DNA from: Opitutaceae bacterium | Lineage (GTDB): Bacteria > Verrucomicrobiota > Verrucomicrobiia > Opitutales > Opitutaceae | DNA length: 64,000 bases | Assembly: GCA_003151515.1 (NCBI GenBank) | Contig: PLXS01000037.1 | Coordinates: 1 to 64,000 of the forward strand | Direction of reading: 5' to 3' | Shown here: piece after piece, positions 18,003-26,762 of the stretch | Layout of the letters: each line of letters starts with the position of its first letter | Position numbering within the stretch: the stretch's first letter is position 1 | The notes under the pieces: generated by a model | Database searches by the model: none | What the model saw: the letters and a program-made list of their open reading frames with translations, nothing else | What the model was told of the DNA's origin: nothing | Program-made: the position numbers and the translations under genes

Positions 18003-18436
18003 CGCATGGCCTTCATCCGCTCCGCCGCCAGCTGCTCCTCAGCCGCCCGCATCTCGCGGCGGAGCCGGCGCTCGGCGATGGCGCGCTCGGCCGCGGCCCC
18101 CAAACGCACGAGCCTGTCCTTGAGCAGGTAGTCACTCGCTCCAAGCCTCATGGCCTCCACCGCCGTGTCCTCGCCGATCGTTCCCGAAACGATGATGAGC
18201 GGGACGTCCAGCCCGCTCTGGCGCAGGAGCTCCAGCGCCCGCAGGCCGCCGAACTGCGGCATCGCATAGTCCGAGATGATCAGGTCGATCTCTCCGTTGA
18301 GCTCCCTTAGGAAGGCCTCCTCAGTGTCCATCGTCGACCCGACGGGCTCGTAGCCCGATCTCCGAAGCGACCTGTAAATGAGGGCCGCGTCGTCGGGGTT
18401 GTCGTCCAGCACGAGCACTCGCAGCGGCCTTTGCAT
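17945..18436 (-). CDS. response regulator receiver protein, possibly severed from downstream kinase
   Basis: A 163-residue protein whose first 120 residues are a receiver: acidic pair in VLVLDDNPDD, phospho-acceptor D56 in IISDYAMPQFGG, Thr/Ser in IIVSGTIG and Lys in YLLKDRL. Residues 125-150 form an amphipathic, charged helix (ERRLRREMRAAEEQLAAER) of the kind that joins a receiver to a PAS-kinase in hybrid proteins. The last 15 residues ([15 protein letters not shown]) look out of frame. Reading on in the next frame from the end of that helix gives [17 protein letters not shown], the normal start of the kinase PAS domain. Confidence 0.75.
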   Translation of the reverse strand: MQRPLRVLVLDDNPDDAALIYRSLRRSGYEPVGSTMDTEEAFLRELNGEIDLIISDYAMPQFGGLRALELLRQSGLDVPLIIVSGTIGEDTAVEAMRLGASDYLLKDRLVRLGAAAERAIAERRLRREMRAAEEQLAAERMKAMRCSRSPTVASMRYWRTSSW

Positions 18437-18448
18437 CGGTTCGGCGTT

Positions 18449-18901
18449 TCAGGGGCCCGGCTTGGGCGGCTGATTCAAAAGGAGCCAGTAGAGGCCGATC
18501 TCGCGCACGGCCTCGTAGAAGCGCTCGAAGTTGACGGGCTTAACGATGTAGCTGTTCACGCCGAGACTGTACGAGCTGACGACGTCGCTCTGCTCCCCCG
18601 ACGAGGTCAGCACGACCACCGGGATCTCCCTGGTGCGCCCGTCGCCCTTGATGCGCCTGCGGACCGAGAGGCCGTCCACCTTGGGCAGCTTGAGGTCGAG
18701 CAGGACGAGGCTGGGTTCGTCGCTCGCCCGCCGTTCGGAATGCGCGCCCTCGCAGAACAGGTAGTCCAGGGCCTCCTCCCCGTCGCGGGCGACATGGATA
18801 GGGTTGAAGAGCTTGGCCTTCTTCAGCGCGCGCAGCGTGAGCTCGACATCCTGGGGATCGTCCTCGACGAGGAGGATCTCGGCTGACTTGGGCGCAATCA
18901 T
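18449..18901 (-). CDS. Rcp1-like single-domain response regulator
   Basis: A 150-residue receiver of the Rcp1 group, the CheY-like proteins paired with phytochrome-class kinases. Acidic pair in LLVEDDPQD, phospho-acceptor D69 in LVLLDLKLPK, Thr/Ser in VVVLTSSGE and Lys in YIVKPVNFE. It has the long beta4-loop insertion (FCEGAHSERRASDEPS) and the LNQPP C-terminus common in this group. Its ATG at 18901 overlaps the stop of the upstream kinase by four bases, so that kinase is the obvious partner. It has no output domain, so it probably relays phosphate or regulates by protein contact. The next receiver gene starts 12 bases downstream. Confidence 0.85.
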   Translation of the reverse strand: MIAPKSAEILLVEDDPQDVELTLRALKKAKLFNPIHVARDGEEALDYLFCEGAHSERRASDEPSLVLLDLKLPKVDGLSVRRRIKGDGRTREIPVVVLTSSGEQSDVVSSYSLGVNSYIVKPVNFERFYEAVREIGLYWLLLNQPPKPGP

Positions 18902-20454
18902 GCCGGGGCGCCCCCTTCGAGGGTGAAGAAGAACGTGGCCCCCCGATCGACGGCGGCTTCGGCCCACACCCTTCCGCCGTGCCGGTCCACGATGCGCCGC
19001 ACGATCGCAAGGCCTATGCCCATCCCTTCGTAATCCTCCGCCCTGTGCATGCGCTGGAAGACCCCGAAGAGCTTCTCGGCATAGCGCATGTCGAAGCCCG
19101 CGCCGTTGTCCCGGACAAAGAAGGCGTCCACACCGCCCGTCCTGAGGCAGCCGATCTCGATCTCAGCCCTCTCGCGCTTGCGCGTGTACTTGAGGGCGTT
19201 TCCCACGAGGTTGAGCCACACCTGCCTGAGAAGGGCCGGATCGCACGAGGAACTTGGCAGCTTGCCGAGGGTGATGTCGATCGACCGGTCCTTCCATGGG
19301 CGTCCCAGCTCGTCAAGCACGGCCTCGATAAGCTCGCCTTGGTCGACCATCTGCCTGCTCACCTCCAGGCGGCTCAGGCGCGAGAACGCAAGCAGGTCGT
19401 CAATGAGGGCCCCCATGCGCTGGGTCGAGATGCGGATCGTGCGGAGGTAGCGCCGCGCCTCCTCGGGCAGCAGGGGGCCGAAGTCCTCGAGCAGCGCCTG
19501 CGAGAATCCGTCGGCCGCGCGCAGCGGCGCCCTGAGGTCGTGCGAGACGGAGTACGAGAAGGCCTCGAGCTCTCTGTTCGCCGCCGCCAGCTGCGCCGTG
19601 CGCTCCTCGACGCGCAGCTCGAGGCTCGCATTGAGCTGCCGTATGGTCGCCTCCGCCTTCTTCCGCTCGGTGATGTCGCGCACCACCTTTGACGCCCCGA
19701 CAATGCGGCCCGCGTGGTCGCGAACGGCCGAGATCGTCACGGAGACGTCAATCAGGCTGCCGTCCTTTCGCTGGCGCACCGTCTCGAAGTTCCTGACGGT
19801 CTCGCCGCGGCCTATCGCGCCAAGGATCCGCGCCTCCTCGTCCCGGCGGTCCGCCGGGATCACCCGTGTGATCGGCTGGCCGACCATCTCCTTGGCACCG
19901 TAGCCAAACAGATTCTCGGCGGCCCGGTTCCAGGACGTCACGATTCCAAGGAGGTCCTTGCCCACAATGGCGTCGTCGGAGGACTCGACGAGCGCCGCAA
20001 GGTGCGCCGCTGCGGCCCCGGCCCGCTTCGCCTCGGTGATGTCGGTGCGAATCGCGACGAACTGGTGCGGGCGTCCCTGGTCATCGAGAAAGGGAACAAT
20101 CGTCGTGGCCACCCAGTAGTGCGTGCCGTCCTTGGCCCTGTTCCTGATCTCTCCCCGCCAGACCCTCCCATCGATGATCGTCGTCCACAGGTCCTTGAAG
20201 AAGGCCTTCGGATGGTGTCCGGAATTGATGATCCGGTGGTCCTGCCCGAGCAGTTCCTCGCGGGAGTACTTCGAAATGGAGCAGAACCTGTCGTTCACGT
20301 ATGTTATTTTCCCCCGCGGGTCGGTGATCGCCACGATGGCATGCTCATCCAGGGCAATCCTTAACTCGGCGGTCTCGCGCAGGGACGCCCTGAGGTCCTC
20401 ATCGACCTGGGCCTGCTGACCATGTTCCTGGATCTGCATGCTCGTTTGGGGCAA
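18898..20454 (-). CDS. two-PAS sensor histidine kinase (phytochrome-type transmitter)
   Basis: A 518-residue soluble kinase. Two PAS/PAC domains (about 30-150, ALDEHAIVAITDPRGKITYVND, and 155-280, ESSDDAIVGKDLLGIVTSWN), a short coiled coil (LNASLELRVEERTAQLAAANRELE), then HisKA with phospho-acceptor in YSVSHDLRAPLR and an HATPase with NLVGNALKYTRK, DNGAGFDM and GMGIGLAIV. The transmitter resembles the Cph1/BphP group, whose partner is an Rcp1-type receiver, and such a gene follows immediately. No bilin-binding GAF domain is present, so light sensing is not implied. It heads a four-gene minus-strand series. Confidence 0.85.
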   Translation of the reverse strand: MPQTSMQIQEHGQQAQVDEDLRASLRETAELRIALDEHAIVAITDPRGKITYVNDRFCSISKYSREELLGQDHRIINSGHHPKAFFKDLWTTIIDGRVWRGEIRNRAKDGTHYWVATTIVPFLDDQGRPHQFVAIRTDITEAKRAGAAAAHLAALVESSDDAIVGKDLLGIVTSWNRAAENLFGYGAKEMVGQPITRVIPADRRDEEARILGAIGRGETVRNFETVRQRKDGSLIDVSVTISAVRDHAGRIVGASKVVRDITERKKAEATIRQLNASLELRVEERTAQLAAANRELEAFSYSVSHDLRAPLRAADGFSQALLEDFGPLLPEEARRYLRTIRISTQRMGALIDDLLAFSRLSRLEVSRQMVDQGELIEAVLDELGRPWKDRSIDITLGKLPSSSCDPALLRQVWLNLVGNALKYTRKRERAEIEIGCLRTGGVDAFFVRDNGAGFDMRYAEKLFGVFQRMHRAEDYEGMGIGLAIVRRIVDRHGGRVWAEAAVDRGATFFFTLEGGAPA

Positions 20455-20522
20455 ATGGCTCCGGCGCCGGCGAAGCCTAGGGGTGTGGGGTTAGCGGTCC
20501 GGAAGGGTTCTTGTTTGAACGG

Positions 20523-20543
20523 GGGCCCGCGAAATGCGGGCCC
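20523..20543 (-). terminator. strong GC hairpin between sensor operon and HTH-receiver gene
   Basis: GGGCCCGC (20523-20530) and GCGGGCCC (20536-20543) form a perfect eight-base-pair stem with a five-base loop. It lies after the stop of the minus-strand HTH-receiver gene (20594) and before the kinase start (20454). There is no T run, so termination, if any, would be of the hairpin-only type; it may also protect an RNA end. Confidence 0.45.
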
Positions 20544-20593
20544 TCATGGGAAATGCACGGGGCAGGCGCCTGCGCGCCCCCGGGGAAACAGTC

Positions 20594-21307
20594 TCAATTA
20601 ACCGAAGATCCTAGTGTCAGATGCAGGTCGAGTTTGGGAGCCAGCCGGATCAGGCTTTCGATGCCAAAGGGCTTGATGATGAAGTTCTCCGCTCCAAGCC
20701 GGCTGCACTCGATGATGGACTTGTCGCTCCACGAAACGGTCAGCGCGACGATCGGAATGTCCCTCGTGCGCCGGTCCGCCTTGATCCTGCGCAACAACTC
20801 GATGCCCGACATCCCCGGCAGCTTGAGGTCGAGCAGGATGAGTCTCGGCCGGATCGGCAACCTCCGGCCCTTGCCCGGGGTGCCCAGAAGGATTCCAAGC
20901 GCCTCCTCAGCATCGCGCGCAACCCTCAGGCGGTTGGTGATGCGGGCCCGCTTGAACGCCCGCTCGGTGAGGGTCGCGTCCGCGCTATTGTCCTCCACCA
21001 GGAGAATGTCCGACACGTCGGTCGCCAGCGCCACCCGCGCACCGCCATCCGACGCCGCCGGTTCCGTCGCGTGGGAGAGCATATGCCCGACCGTCACCTC
21101 GAGCGCATTCGCTAGGTTCATGATGCTTCGCAGGGTTACGTTTCGGGCGCCGCGCTCCACGTCCGCGATGTACGTGCGGTGCAGATTCGACCGCCAGCCA
21201 AGCTCATCCTGCGTCAGGCCCAATCGGTGGCGACACGCCCTCACCATGGCGCCAAGCCTTATCTGGGCATCCGACCTCGGCTTCCGCGCCTTGGCTTTCT
21301 TGGTCAT
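20594..21307 (-). CDS. chimeric regulator: XRE-type HTH followed by Rcp1-like receiver
   Basis: A 237-residue protein with a DNA-binding domain ahead of a receiver, the reverse of the usual order. Residues about 15-78 are an XRE/Cro-C1 helix-turn-helix (GAMVRACRHRLGLTQDELG, RTYIADVERGARNVTLRSI). Residues about 98-225 are a receiver with acidic pair LLVEDNSAD, phospho-acceptor D160 in LILLDLKLPGM, and Lys in FIIKPF. The receiver keeps the long insertion of the Rcp1 group, matching the neighbouring stand-alone receiver, so this regulator may be phosphorylated by the same kinases. The ATG at 21307 is used; a start eight codons earlier is possible. DNA targets are unknown. Confidence 0.8.
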   Translation of the reverse strand: MTKKAKARKPRSDAQIRLGAMVRACRHRLGLTQDELGWRSNLHRTYIADVERGARNVTLRSIMNLANALEVTVGHMLSHATEPAASDGGARVALATDVSDILLVEDNSADATLTERAFKRARITNRLRVARDAEEALGILLGTPGKGRRLPIRPRLILLDLKLPGMSGIELLRRIKADRRTRDIPIVALTVSWSDKSIIECSRLGAENFIIKPFGIESLIRLAPKLDLHLTLGSSVN

Positions 21308-21595
21308 GGTGAGGATTTTAGCACTTACCACAACAGACTAAAAGTGACAGAGCCTGCGGACCGATTTTCTGCAGCTTTTCCCCGAGCACCGGTCAAATCC
21401 TTGGCCGGCCAAGCCACCCGAAGCCTCGGGGCATTCTCTTTCATTTTCTTGCCTATCAACGGTGCATCTAGACCCCTATTTCGCCAGTCGATCGCAATTA
21501 ATATGAGCCATTTTAATGTTGGCGGCCCGCGCCCCGAGATTTGCGTTCGCAGAGCGTCGCCGACGCTCTAGCGTCGATGTACCCGCCAGACGCCC
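21308..21595. other. divergent intergenic region
   Basis: 288 bases between the HTH-receiver gene and the next plus-strand gene. It is AT-richer than the genes. A short palindrome AGCGTCGCCGACGCT sits close upstream of the 21596 gene and could be an operator; its owner is unknown. No small gene is supported. Confidence 0.35.
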
Positions 21596-22993
21596 ATGGA
21601 CTCCAACGACATCCAAAGCAGCCCCGCGAGGGGAACTCCGGCAGACGCTGGTGCACCCGGCTCCGGCCCCATGGGCTGGCTGCAATACATGCTCGTTGCC
21701 GCCCTGTTCGCATGGCTGGCCGCGAGGCAGCTGCTGTTCGTCGACAGACATGCGGTCAACGTGCTGTTTTGGGACCAATGGGACTTCTATAAGCCGATGT
21801 TCGAGAACCAAGGCTGGTGGGACACGTTTTCGCGCCAGCATGGCCCGCATCGCGAGGGACTTGGCCTGGTGCTCACCCGCATGATCGCGAACGCGAGCGG
21901 GTGGAACTCGCGCTGGGACGCCTTCGCGGCCTGCCTGATCATGATGGCTGCGGCGGCGATGGCCATGCTGCTCGCCGCGCGCTTCGGCCTTTGCGGACGC
22001 CCCGTCCTTCTGGCCGCGGTCCCTCTCCTGTTCACGAACACCCACCAGTATGAGATCTATACCGGTGCGGTGAATCTTTCCTACGCCGCGGTGCCGCTGG
22101 CCCTCCTCATGGCCTACTGCCTGTCTTGGTTCGCGCTCGACCGGGCCTGGCGCCTCGCCGCAATCACAGCCCTCACGTTCCTGCTGATCTTCACGGGATT
22201 CGGGTTGTTCGCGGGCCTCCTGACGCCGCCCCTCCTGATGGTCGAGACGGTTCAGGCGTGGAGGGCGGGTGAGCGCCGGCACGCCCTCCTGGCCGCCACC
22301 GCGCTCGCGCTGGCATGCGCGGCCTGGGCGCTTTTCGCCCACGGTTACACCTTTCAGCCGGCTGTTGCGGGGTTCCGATTCCCCTACGAGCACCCCGCCG
22401 AATACGTCGTCTTTGTCGCGAGGCTGCTCGGGCACTTCTACGGCATGCCACTGCTCTCCACGGCGGAGACTGTCTTCGGCCTCGCGGTGGCGGCCGTGCT
22501 CGTGGTGATCTGCGCATGGAACGGGGTGCGATGCGTGCTGCGGGGCGTGGAGCGGGAGCCCCGCAGCGTCGTGCTTTTCTGCCTCTCAGCGTTCTCCATC
22601 CTCTTCTGCGTCAACTGCGCGGTCGGGCGGGTGTTCACGGGGCCCATCGCCCCCTACTCGTCCCGCTACGTCGCTCTCCTCATTCCGGCCGGCTTCGCCA
22701 TACTGCTTCAGGCCCTCGTCCTTTCGCAAAGGCGGCCCCTATTCTGGCTCGCGCTGGCCTACGGCGCGTTTCTGGTCCCGGCGACAGCCTTCGCGAGGCC
22801 CTATGAGGTCTGGGGCGCGAACTGGTACAGCGAGGGCCGCTCGGCCTGGAAGGCCGAGTACCTGCGAACGCTCGACCAGGCCGCAGCCGACAAGGCCGCG
22901 CATTTTCCAATCTATCCCGGGAAGCTGGATGATCGCCTGGAATACCTGAGGGAGCACCGGCTCAACCTCTTCCTTCCCTCGCCCGGACCCTGA
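21596..22993 (+). CDS. polytopic membrane protein, glycosyltransferase-like (GT-C type topology)
   Basis: A 465-residue protein with about ten predicted membrane spans. After the first span comes a loop carrying acidic and aromatic residues (VLFWDQWDFYKPMFENQGWWD) at a position comparable to the first periplasmic loop of GT-C glycosyltransferases, where an Asp-Glu or Asp-Asp motif acts. Further landmarks are RQHGPHREGLGL and NTHQYEIYTGAVN. I do not recognise a named family. The surrounding genes (methyltransferase, DUF2298 membrane protein) fit a polysaccharide or glycan assembly theme, so lipid-linked sugar transfer is a reasonable guess only. ATG 21596 starts just before a proline/glycine-rich cytoplasmic tail and the first span. 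Confidence 0.6.
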   Translation: MDSNDIQSSPARGTPADAGAPGSGPMGWLQYMLVAALFAWLAARQLLFVDRHAVNVLFWDQWDFYKPMFENQGWWDTFSRQHGPHREGLGLVLTRMIANASGWNSRWDAFAACLIMMAAAAMAMLLAARFGLCGRPVLLAAVPLLFTNTHQYEIYTGAVNLSYAAVPLALLMAYCLSWFALDRAWRLAAITALTFLLIFTGFGLFAGLLTPPLLMVETVQAWRAGERRHALLAATALALACAAWALFAHGYTFQPAVAGFRFPYEHPAEYVVFVARLLGHFYGMPLLSTAETVFGLAVAAVLVVICAWNGVRCVLRGVEREPRSVVLFCLSAFSILFCVNCAVGRVFTGPIAPYSSRYVALLIPAGFAILLQALVLSQRRPLFWLALAYGAFLVPATAFARPYEVWGANWYSEGRSAWKAEYLRTLDQAAADKAAHFPIYPGKLDDRLEYLREHRLNLFLPSPGP

Positions 22994-23015
22994 AGCGCCG
23001 GGAGCATCCGGCCTG

Positions 23016-23999
23016 CTAGTGCGGGTAGCTGCCCTTGGTGACGAGACCCGGGTCGACCGGCCAGGACAGGCTTGTTTCGCCGACCTTGCGCGCGACGCAC
23101 CGGGTGGCCAGGTAGCCGTAGTGCCAGTCTATCCTGGAGGCCTGGACCGCGGGGTTGAGCTGCGACGGGCCCATGACGCACGGCACTCCCGTGCCGCGGG
23201 TGACGATCTCGAAGCCCGTGTCGGCGTTGAAGAGCGCGTCCCATGAGTAGTCCGAGAAGCGGAAGTAGTCCCACGGCTCCTCGTGGGACGGCCACGACTG
23301 GTGAGTGTTGATCATTGCAAGGCCCCCCGTCCTCATCACCTTGTTCAGCTCGAGCGAGACCAGCCAGGGCATGCACAGGTGCTCCCAGACCGACACGGAG
23401 AAGACCACATCGAAATGATTGAGGGGAAGGAGCCTCGAGAGCGCGTGCGCGTCGCCGACGCAGTTGACGTTCTCGCCGGCCACGATGTCGAACCCGGTGT
23501 AGTTGCAGGTCGCCGGGAACAGGGAGCGCCTGCTTATGCCGGAGCGCGCCCGCGAGCCGATCTCCAGGACGTTGGCGTTGGGCCTCGCGCTGACATACTC
23601 CCAGAAGCCCGCCTCGCTGTTGAGAAAGCGGTCGTGCTTCGCGGCCTCCCCGGCGAAGTCGCCCCTCTCGAGGCGCCCCGCCGGAAAGTCGAAGATGAGC
23701 GAAATCTTGAGGATCGACTCGACCGGCGTGTTGACGGGCAGCGCAAGGCTGAAGCGAAAGGTGCATCTTTGCGGCGTCGGGAGGTTGAAGTCGTCGGGCG
23801 CATGGCTCACCGCGTGCTCGGTGCCGTCCCAGAGCCTGACGGAGATCACGGGGTCCGCCCCGCCGGCCCGATCGACGTACCCCCTCGCGAAGAGCACGTC
23901 GCGGAAGACGAAGAAGTCCCGGACCTCGCAGGGCACCTCGATGCGGGGAAGCTCCCTTGCGCGGGCGCCGGCGGGCCTCTTCTTGAAGAGACTGATCAC
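23016..23999 (-). CDS. SAM-dependent methyltransferase (Methyltransf_11-like) with N-terminal beta domain
   Basis: A 327-residue protein. Residues about 20-135 are beta-rich and unassigned (PCEVRDFFVFRDVLFARGYVD, CTFRFSLALPV). Residues about 145-270 form a Rossmann methyltransferase: VLEIGSRARSG is the SAM-binding motif I, YTGFDIVAGENVNCVGDAH motif II, FDVVFSVSVWEHLCMPW the post II acidic/aromatic strand, and VMRTGGLAMINTH motif IV. The N-terminal part may bind a glycan or protein substrate. It sits between membrane proteins of glycosyltransferase character, so a sugar or lipid methylation is plausible, but the acceptor cannot be read from sequence. Confidence 0.7.
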   Translation of the reverse strand: MISLFKKRPAGARARELPRIEVPCEVRDFFVFRDVLFARGYVDRAGGADPVISVRLWDGTEHAVSHAPDDFNLPTPQRCTFRFSLALPVNTPVESILKISLIFDFPAGRLERGDFAGEAAKHDRFLNSEAGFWEYVSARPNANVLEIGSRARSGISRRSLFPATCNYTGFDIVAGENVNCVGDAHALSRLLPLNHFDVVFSVSVWEHLCMPWLVSLELNKVMRTGGLAMINTHQSWPSHEEPWDYFRFSDYSWDALFNADTGFEIVTRGTGVPCVMGPSQLNPAVQASRIDWHYGYLATRCVARKVGETSLSWPVDPGLVTKGSYPH

Positions 24000-24154
24000 G
24001 GCGCTGGCGCGAGAGGGACCCGGTGATGATGCGGCGCTTCGGACACGGCAGCCCCGAGGCTAGGTGCGGACATCGCGGGAGGGCAACATCCCTCTGGCGG
24101 CGGTCCCTCCACGATCGGTGTTGATCGGCTCCCGATAGTCGCACAGCCTCCCGC

Positions 24155-24673
24155 ATGCCCCGCTCACGCTATGAGGACGAGATCATCGTCTCATGGGTCG
24201 AACTGCATCGCGACGCCCGGTACCTCTCGGAGATGCTCCACGCCAAGGGTTCCTGGAAGGGAATCATCGCCATAACCCGGGGGGGCCTCGTGCCGGCGGC
24301 CCTGGTCGCCCGGGAGCTCGACATCCGGCTCATCGACACCGTCTGCGTCATGAGCTACGCCTCGTCGTCGAGCGGCAAGGCCGAGCAGGAGCAGTCCGAT
24401 GTGCGCATCCTCAAGAGCGTCGCGGGCGACGGCGATGGCTACCTTCTCATAGACGACCTGGTCGATTCGGGGAGGACCGCGGGCGTCGTGCGCAAGCTCC
24501 TGCCCAAGGCCCACTTCGCGACGCTCTACGCCAAGCCGGCTGGCCGGCCGATCGTCGACACGTGCGTCAAGGAGTTCAAGCAGAACAAGTGGATCTTCTT
24601 CCCCTGGGACATCGAGTACAAATTCGCGGTGCCCATCAAGGACGGGGGCCGCACGGCGCAGGGCCCCGGCTGA
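24155..24673 (+). CDS. xanthine/guanine phosphoribosyltransferase-like PRTase
   Basis: A 172-residue type I phosphoribosyltransferase similar to bacterial Gpt, which salvages guanine and xanthine with PRPP. The PRPP-binding signature is YLLIDDLVDSGRTA (about residues 89-102), the pyrophosphate-binding loop is TRGGLVPAALVA (about 41-52), and the C-terminal WIFFPWDIEYKF is the Gpt-type base-binding hood. Length is a little above the 150-155 residues typical of Gpt because of an extension at the C-terminus. The gene stands alone, convergent with the DUF2298 gene. Confidence 0.8.
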   Translation: MPRSRYEDEIIVSWVELHRDARYLSEMLHAKGSWKGIIAITRGGLVPAALVARELDIRLIDTVCVMSYASSSSGKAEQEQSDVRILKSVAGDGDGYLLIDDLVDSGRTAGVVRKLLPKAHFATLYAKPAGRPIVDTCVKEFKQNKWIFFPWDIEYKFAVPIKDGGRTAQGPG

Positions 24674-24683
24674 GCGGCCCGCC

Positions 24684-26663
24684 CTAGCGGGCCCGGGAGT
24701 CGTCGATGCGCTCCCAGAAGCCGATCTGGAACGTGTCGTCGTCGCCGTAAAGGTGGTGCCAGTAGTAGCGCGAATGGATGCGCTCGAAGATCGGCCGGAA
24801 GCGCTTGTTCCCGTCCAAGTTGTCCCTCGGAAGCCAGAGCACGTACCTGACGTTGTTGTGCAAAAGCCAGCTGAGCGGCTCCGGGATCTTCCCCTCATAG
24901 AATGCGTCGTCCTGGGCAAGCCGCTCGCGGATCTCCATGAAGGACCCCCGCCAGGTGGTCTCGTGCCAGGGCCAGCCGATGAAGCTCTGCTTGCCGGCGA
25001 ACAGGGAGACCGCGGGCGCCTCCGTGTTCGCCATGGTCAGGCCGCTTTGCAGCGCCACGCCGTCCGGCCTCGATCCGAGTTCGGATATCATGTCCTGGAT
25101 GACGGGGTCCTTGATCCACCCGGACCCGTCAAGCCTGCCGACCGAGGGCTTCTCGCTCCTCGTGAACTGAATCTCCAGGTCCGCGGCGAACCACAGCGTC
25201 GGCACAAGCATCGCTAGCGTCCCCAGGCGGCACACCGCCGAATCCGAGCCGAGGTTGATCGCGCCCAGCGTCAGCACGATGCCGGCGTAGACCCAGGACC
25301 ACCACTTCATCGTCGTGTTGAAGCGGCTCCAGACCCCTCCGTAGACGTCGTGGTTGTACAGCAGCTCGGTGGCCGCAAGCTCGATCCCCCAGATCACGAC
25401 GAGGAAGAGCACGAGGGAGCGCCGCTCCCTGTTCAGCAGGCTCAGCAGCATGATGCCGACCACCGGCCAAAACGTGAGCAGCCATCCCAGGGCCGGCGTG
25501 CGGTCCTGGGCCTGCGTGAAACTGATCGCGGCGTTGCTTGCGATCGCCTGCTGCGTGAACTCGATCAGGTAGGGATACGCCAGAGCGGCGGCGGCCGCCA
25601 GGCCCACAAGGCCCGGCACCAGGTAGTCCCTGTCGCCGCCGAGGGCGCGGTAGAGGAACCAGCCTGCGACGAGCATGCACTGCAGCGGGAACACCCAGGC
25701 GTTTGAGATGAGGCAGACCGGGAGGGTCGCGGCCAGCAGCATGTTGTTGACCCAGCGCGCGCGGCCCTGCGCGCCCGACGCCTGGGCCGCGATGAGGGTC
25801 GTCGCAAACGCGAGGAGCGCGTATCCGATGAGCGGGGGGTGGTAGTCGCCGTTCACGACGATGTAGCTCATGGGCTCCATCGGCAGGTCCCTGGGCTCGA
25901 CCCCGGGCCTGGCCATCCACGCGGCAGCGAGCCGGCCGAGCGCATTCAGCTGCCCGTGGACCATCGAGCCGCCCACGAACCGGACGCTGTCGAGTATGAA
26001 CGCGCTGCGGAGGAGGACGTGTGCCGCGACGGCGGCGCCGCTGCCGCCGAGAAGGAGCGAGAGCGTGCCGATCCACCGCCCCAGGGGCCGGGCGCAGAAC
26101 CGCGACACGGTGCTGGCCGTGAGAACCACGATCATACCGACCAGAGTGCAGTAGGCCAGATGGTAGCTTACTCCCGGGCCCACGTCGAGCAGCCGTCCGA
26201 GCAGGGACGCTCCGTAGTGCTGGAAGCTGTAGTAGAAGTTGAGCCGGAACGGTGGCAGCCACAAATCCGGGGCGGGCAGCCTCGTCCCCCTCATGTAGGC
26301 CCCTATCATCGCCAGGTTCGGCATCTTCTCCCCGGTGAAGTCGATGTCGGGGAATGTGTACCGCCAGGCGAAGCAGTAGAGGAAGCCGGCCCCGAAAAGC
26401 GCCTCGTGCGGCCAGTTCGCACGCAGGGTGGCCCGGCGCCTCCATATCAGAAGGAGCGAAAGGCCCGTCGTTAGCGGAAGCAGAGGCGGGTGCGGCCCCC
26501 ACCCCGCGAAGTGCTCGAGGAAGAATCCGAGGAGGCACGCCGCGACGAGGCCGGCGAACCTTGCGATCACGTAGTCGCCCACGATCGCCGACGCGGCCAG
26601 TCCCGCACCGACCAGATTGATCCAAAGCGCGGCCAGGACCAAACTTAGAAATACCAGCGACAT
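24684..26663 (-). CDS. DUF2298 (YYY) family polytopic membrane protein
   Basis: A 659-residue multispan protein of the DUF2298 type, previously seen mainly in archaea and Chloroflexi and scattered elsewhere. The diagnostic region is in the first third: DIDFTGEKMPNLAMIGAYMR, LPAPDLWLPPFRLNFYYSFQ and HYGASLLGRLLDVGP; the later VWSRFNTTMKWWSWVY corresponds to the second conserved block. Acidic residues beside an aromatic in the first extracytoplasmic loop resemble GT-C glycosyltransferases, so sugar transfer at the membrane is a fair guess. The C-terminal 120 residues are soluble (SFIGWPWHETTWRGS). ATG 26663 follows AGGGGGG at suitable distance; the ORF extends 11 codons further to a TTG, which I reject. 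Confidence 0.72.
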   Translation of the reverse strand: MSLVFLSLVLAALWINLVGAGLAASAIVGDYVIARFAGLVAACLLGFFLEHFAGWGPHPPLLPLTTGLSLLLIWRRRATLRANWPHEALFGAGFLYCFAWRYTFPDIDFTGEKMPNLAMIGAYMRGTRLPAPDLWLPPFRLNFYYSFQHYGASLLGRLLDVGPGVSYHLAYCTLVGMIVVLTASTVSRFCARPLGRWIGTLSLLLGGSGAAVAAHVLLRSAFILDSVRFVGGSMVHGQLNALGRLAAAWMARPGVEPRDLPMEPMSYIVVNGDYHPPLIGYALLAFATTLIAAQASGAQGRARWVNNMLLAATLPVCLISNAWVFPLQCMLVAGWFLYRALGGDRDYLVPGLVGLAAAAALAYPYLIEFTQQAIASNAAISFTQAQDRTPALGWLLTFWPVVGIMLLSLLNRERRSLVLFLVVIWGIELAATELLYNHDVYGGVWSRFNTTMKWWSWVYAGIVLTLGAINLGSDSAVCRLGTLAMLVPTLWFAADLEIQFTRSEKPSVGRLDGSGWIKDPVIQDMISELGSRPDGVALQSGLTMANTEAPAVSLFAGKQSFIGWPWHETTWRGSFMEIRERLAQDDAFYEGKIPEPLSWLLHNNVRYVLWLPRDNLDGNKRFRPIFERIHSRYYWHHLYGDDDTFQIGFWERIDDSRAR

Positions 26664-26762
26664 CCCCCCTAGACTTTGCCGCGCGACCCGCCCCAAGCGA
26701 GCCCGGATTTGGCCGGCCGGTCCGTCGCGCCCAGCCCGCCCCGCAGGAACCCCCGGCGGGCC

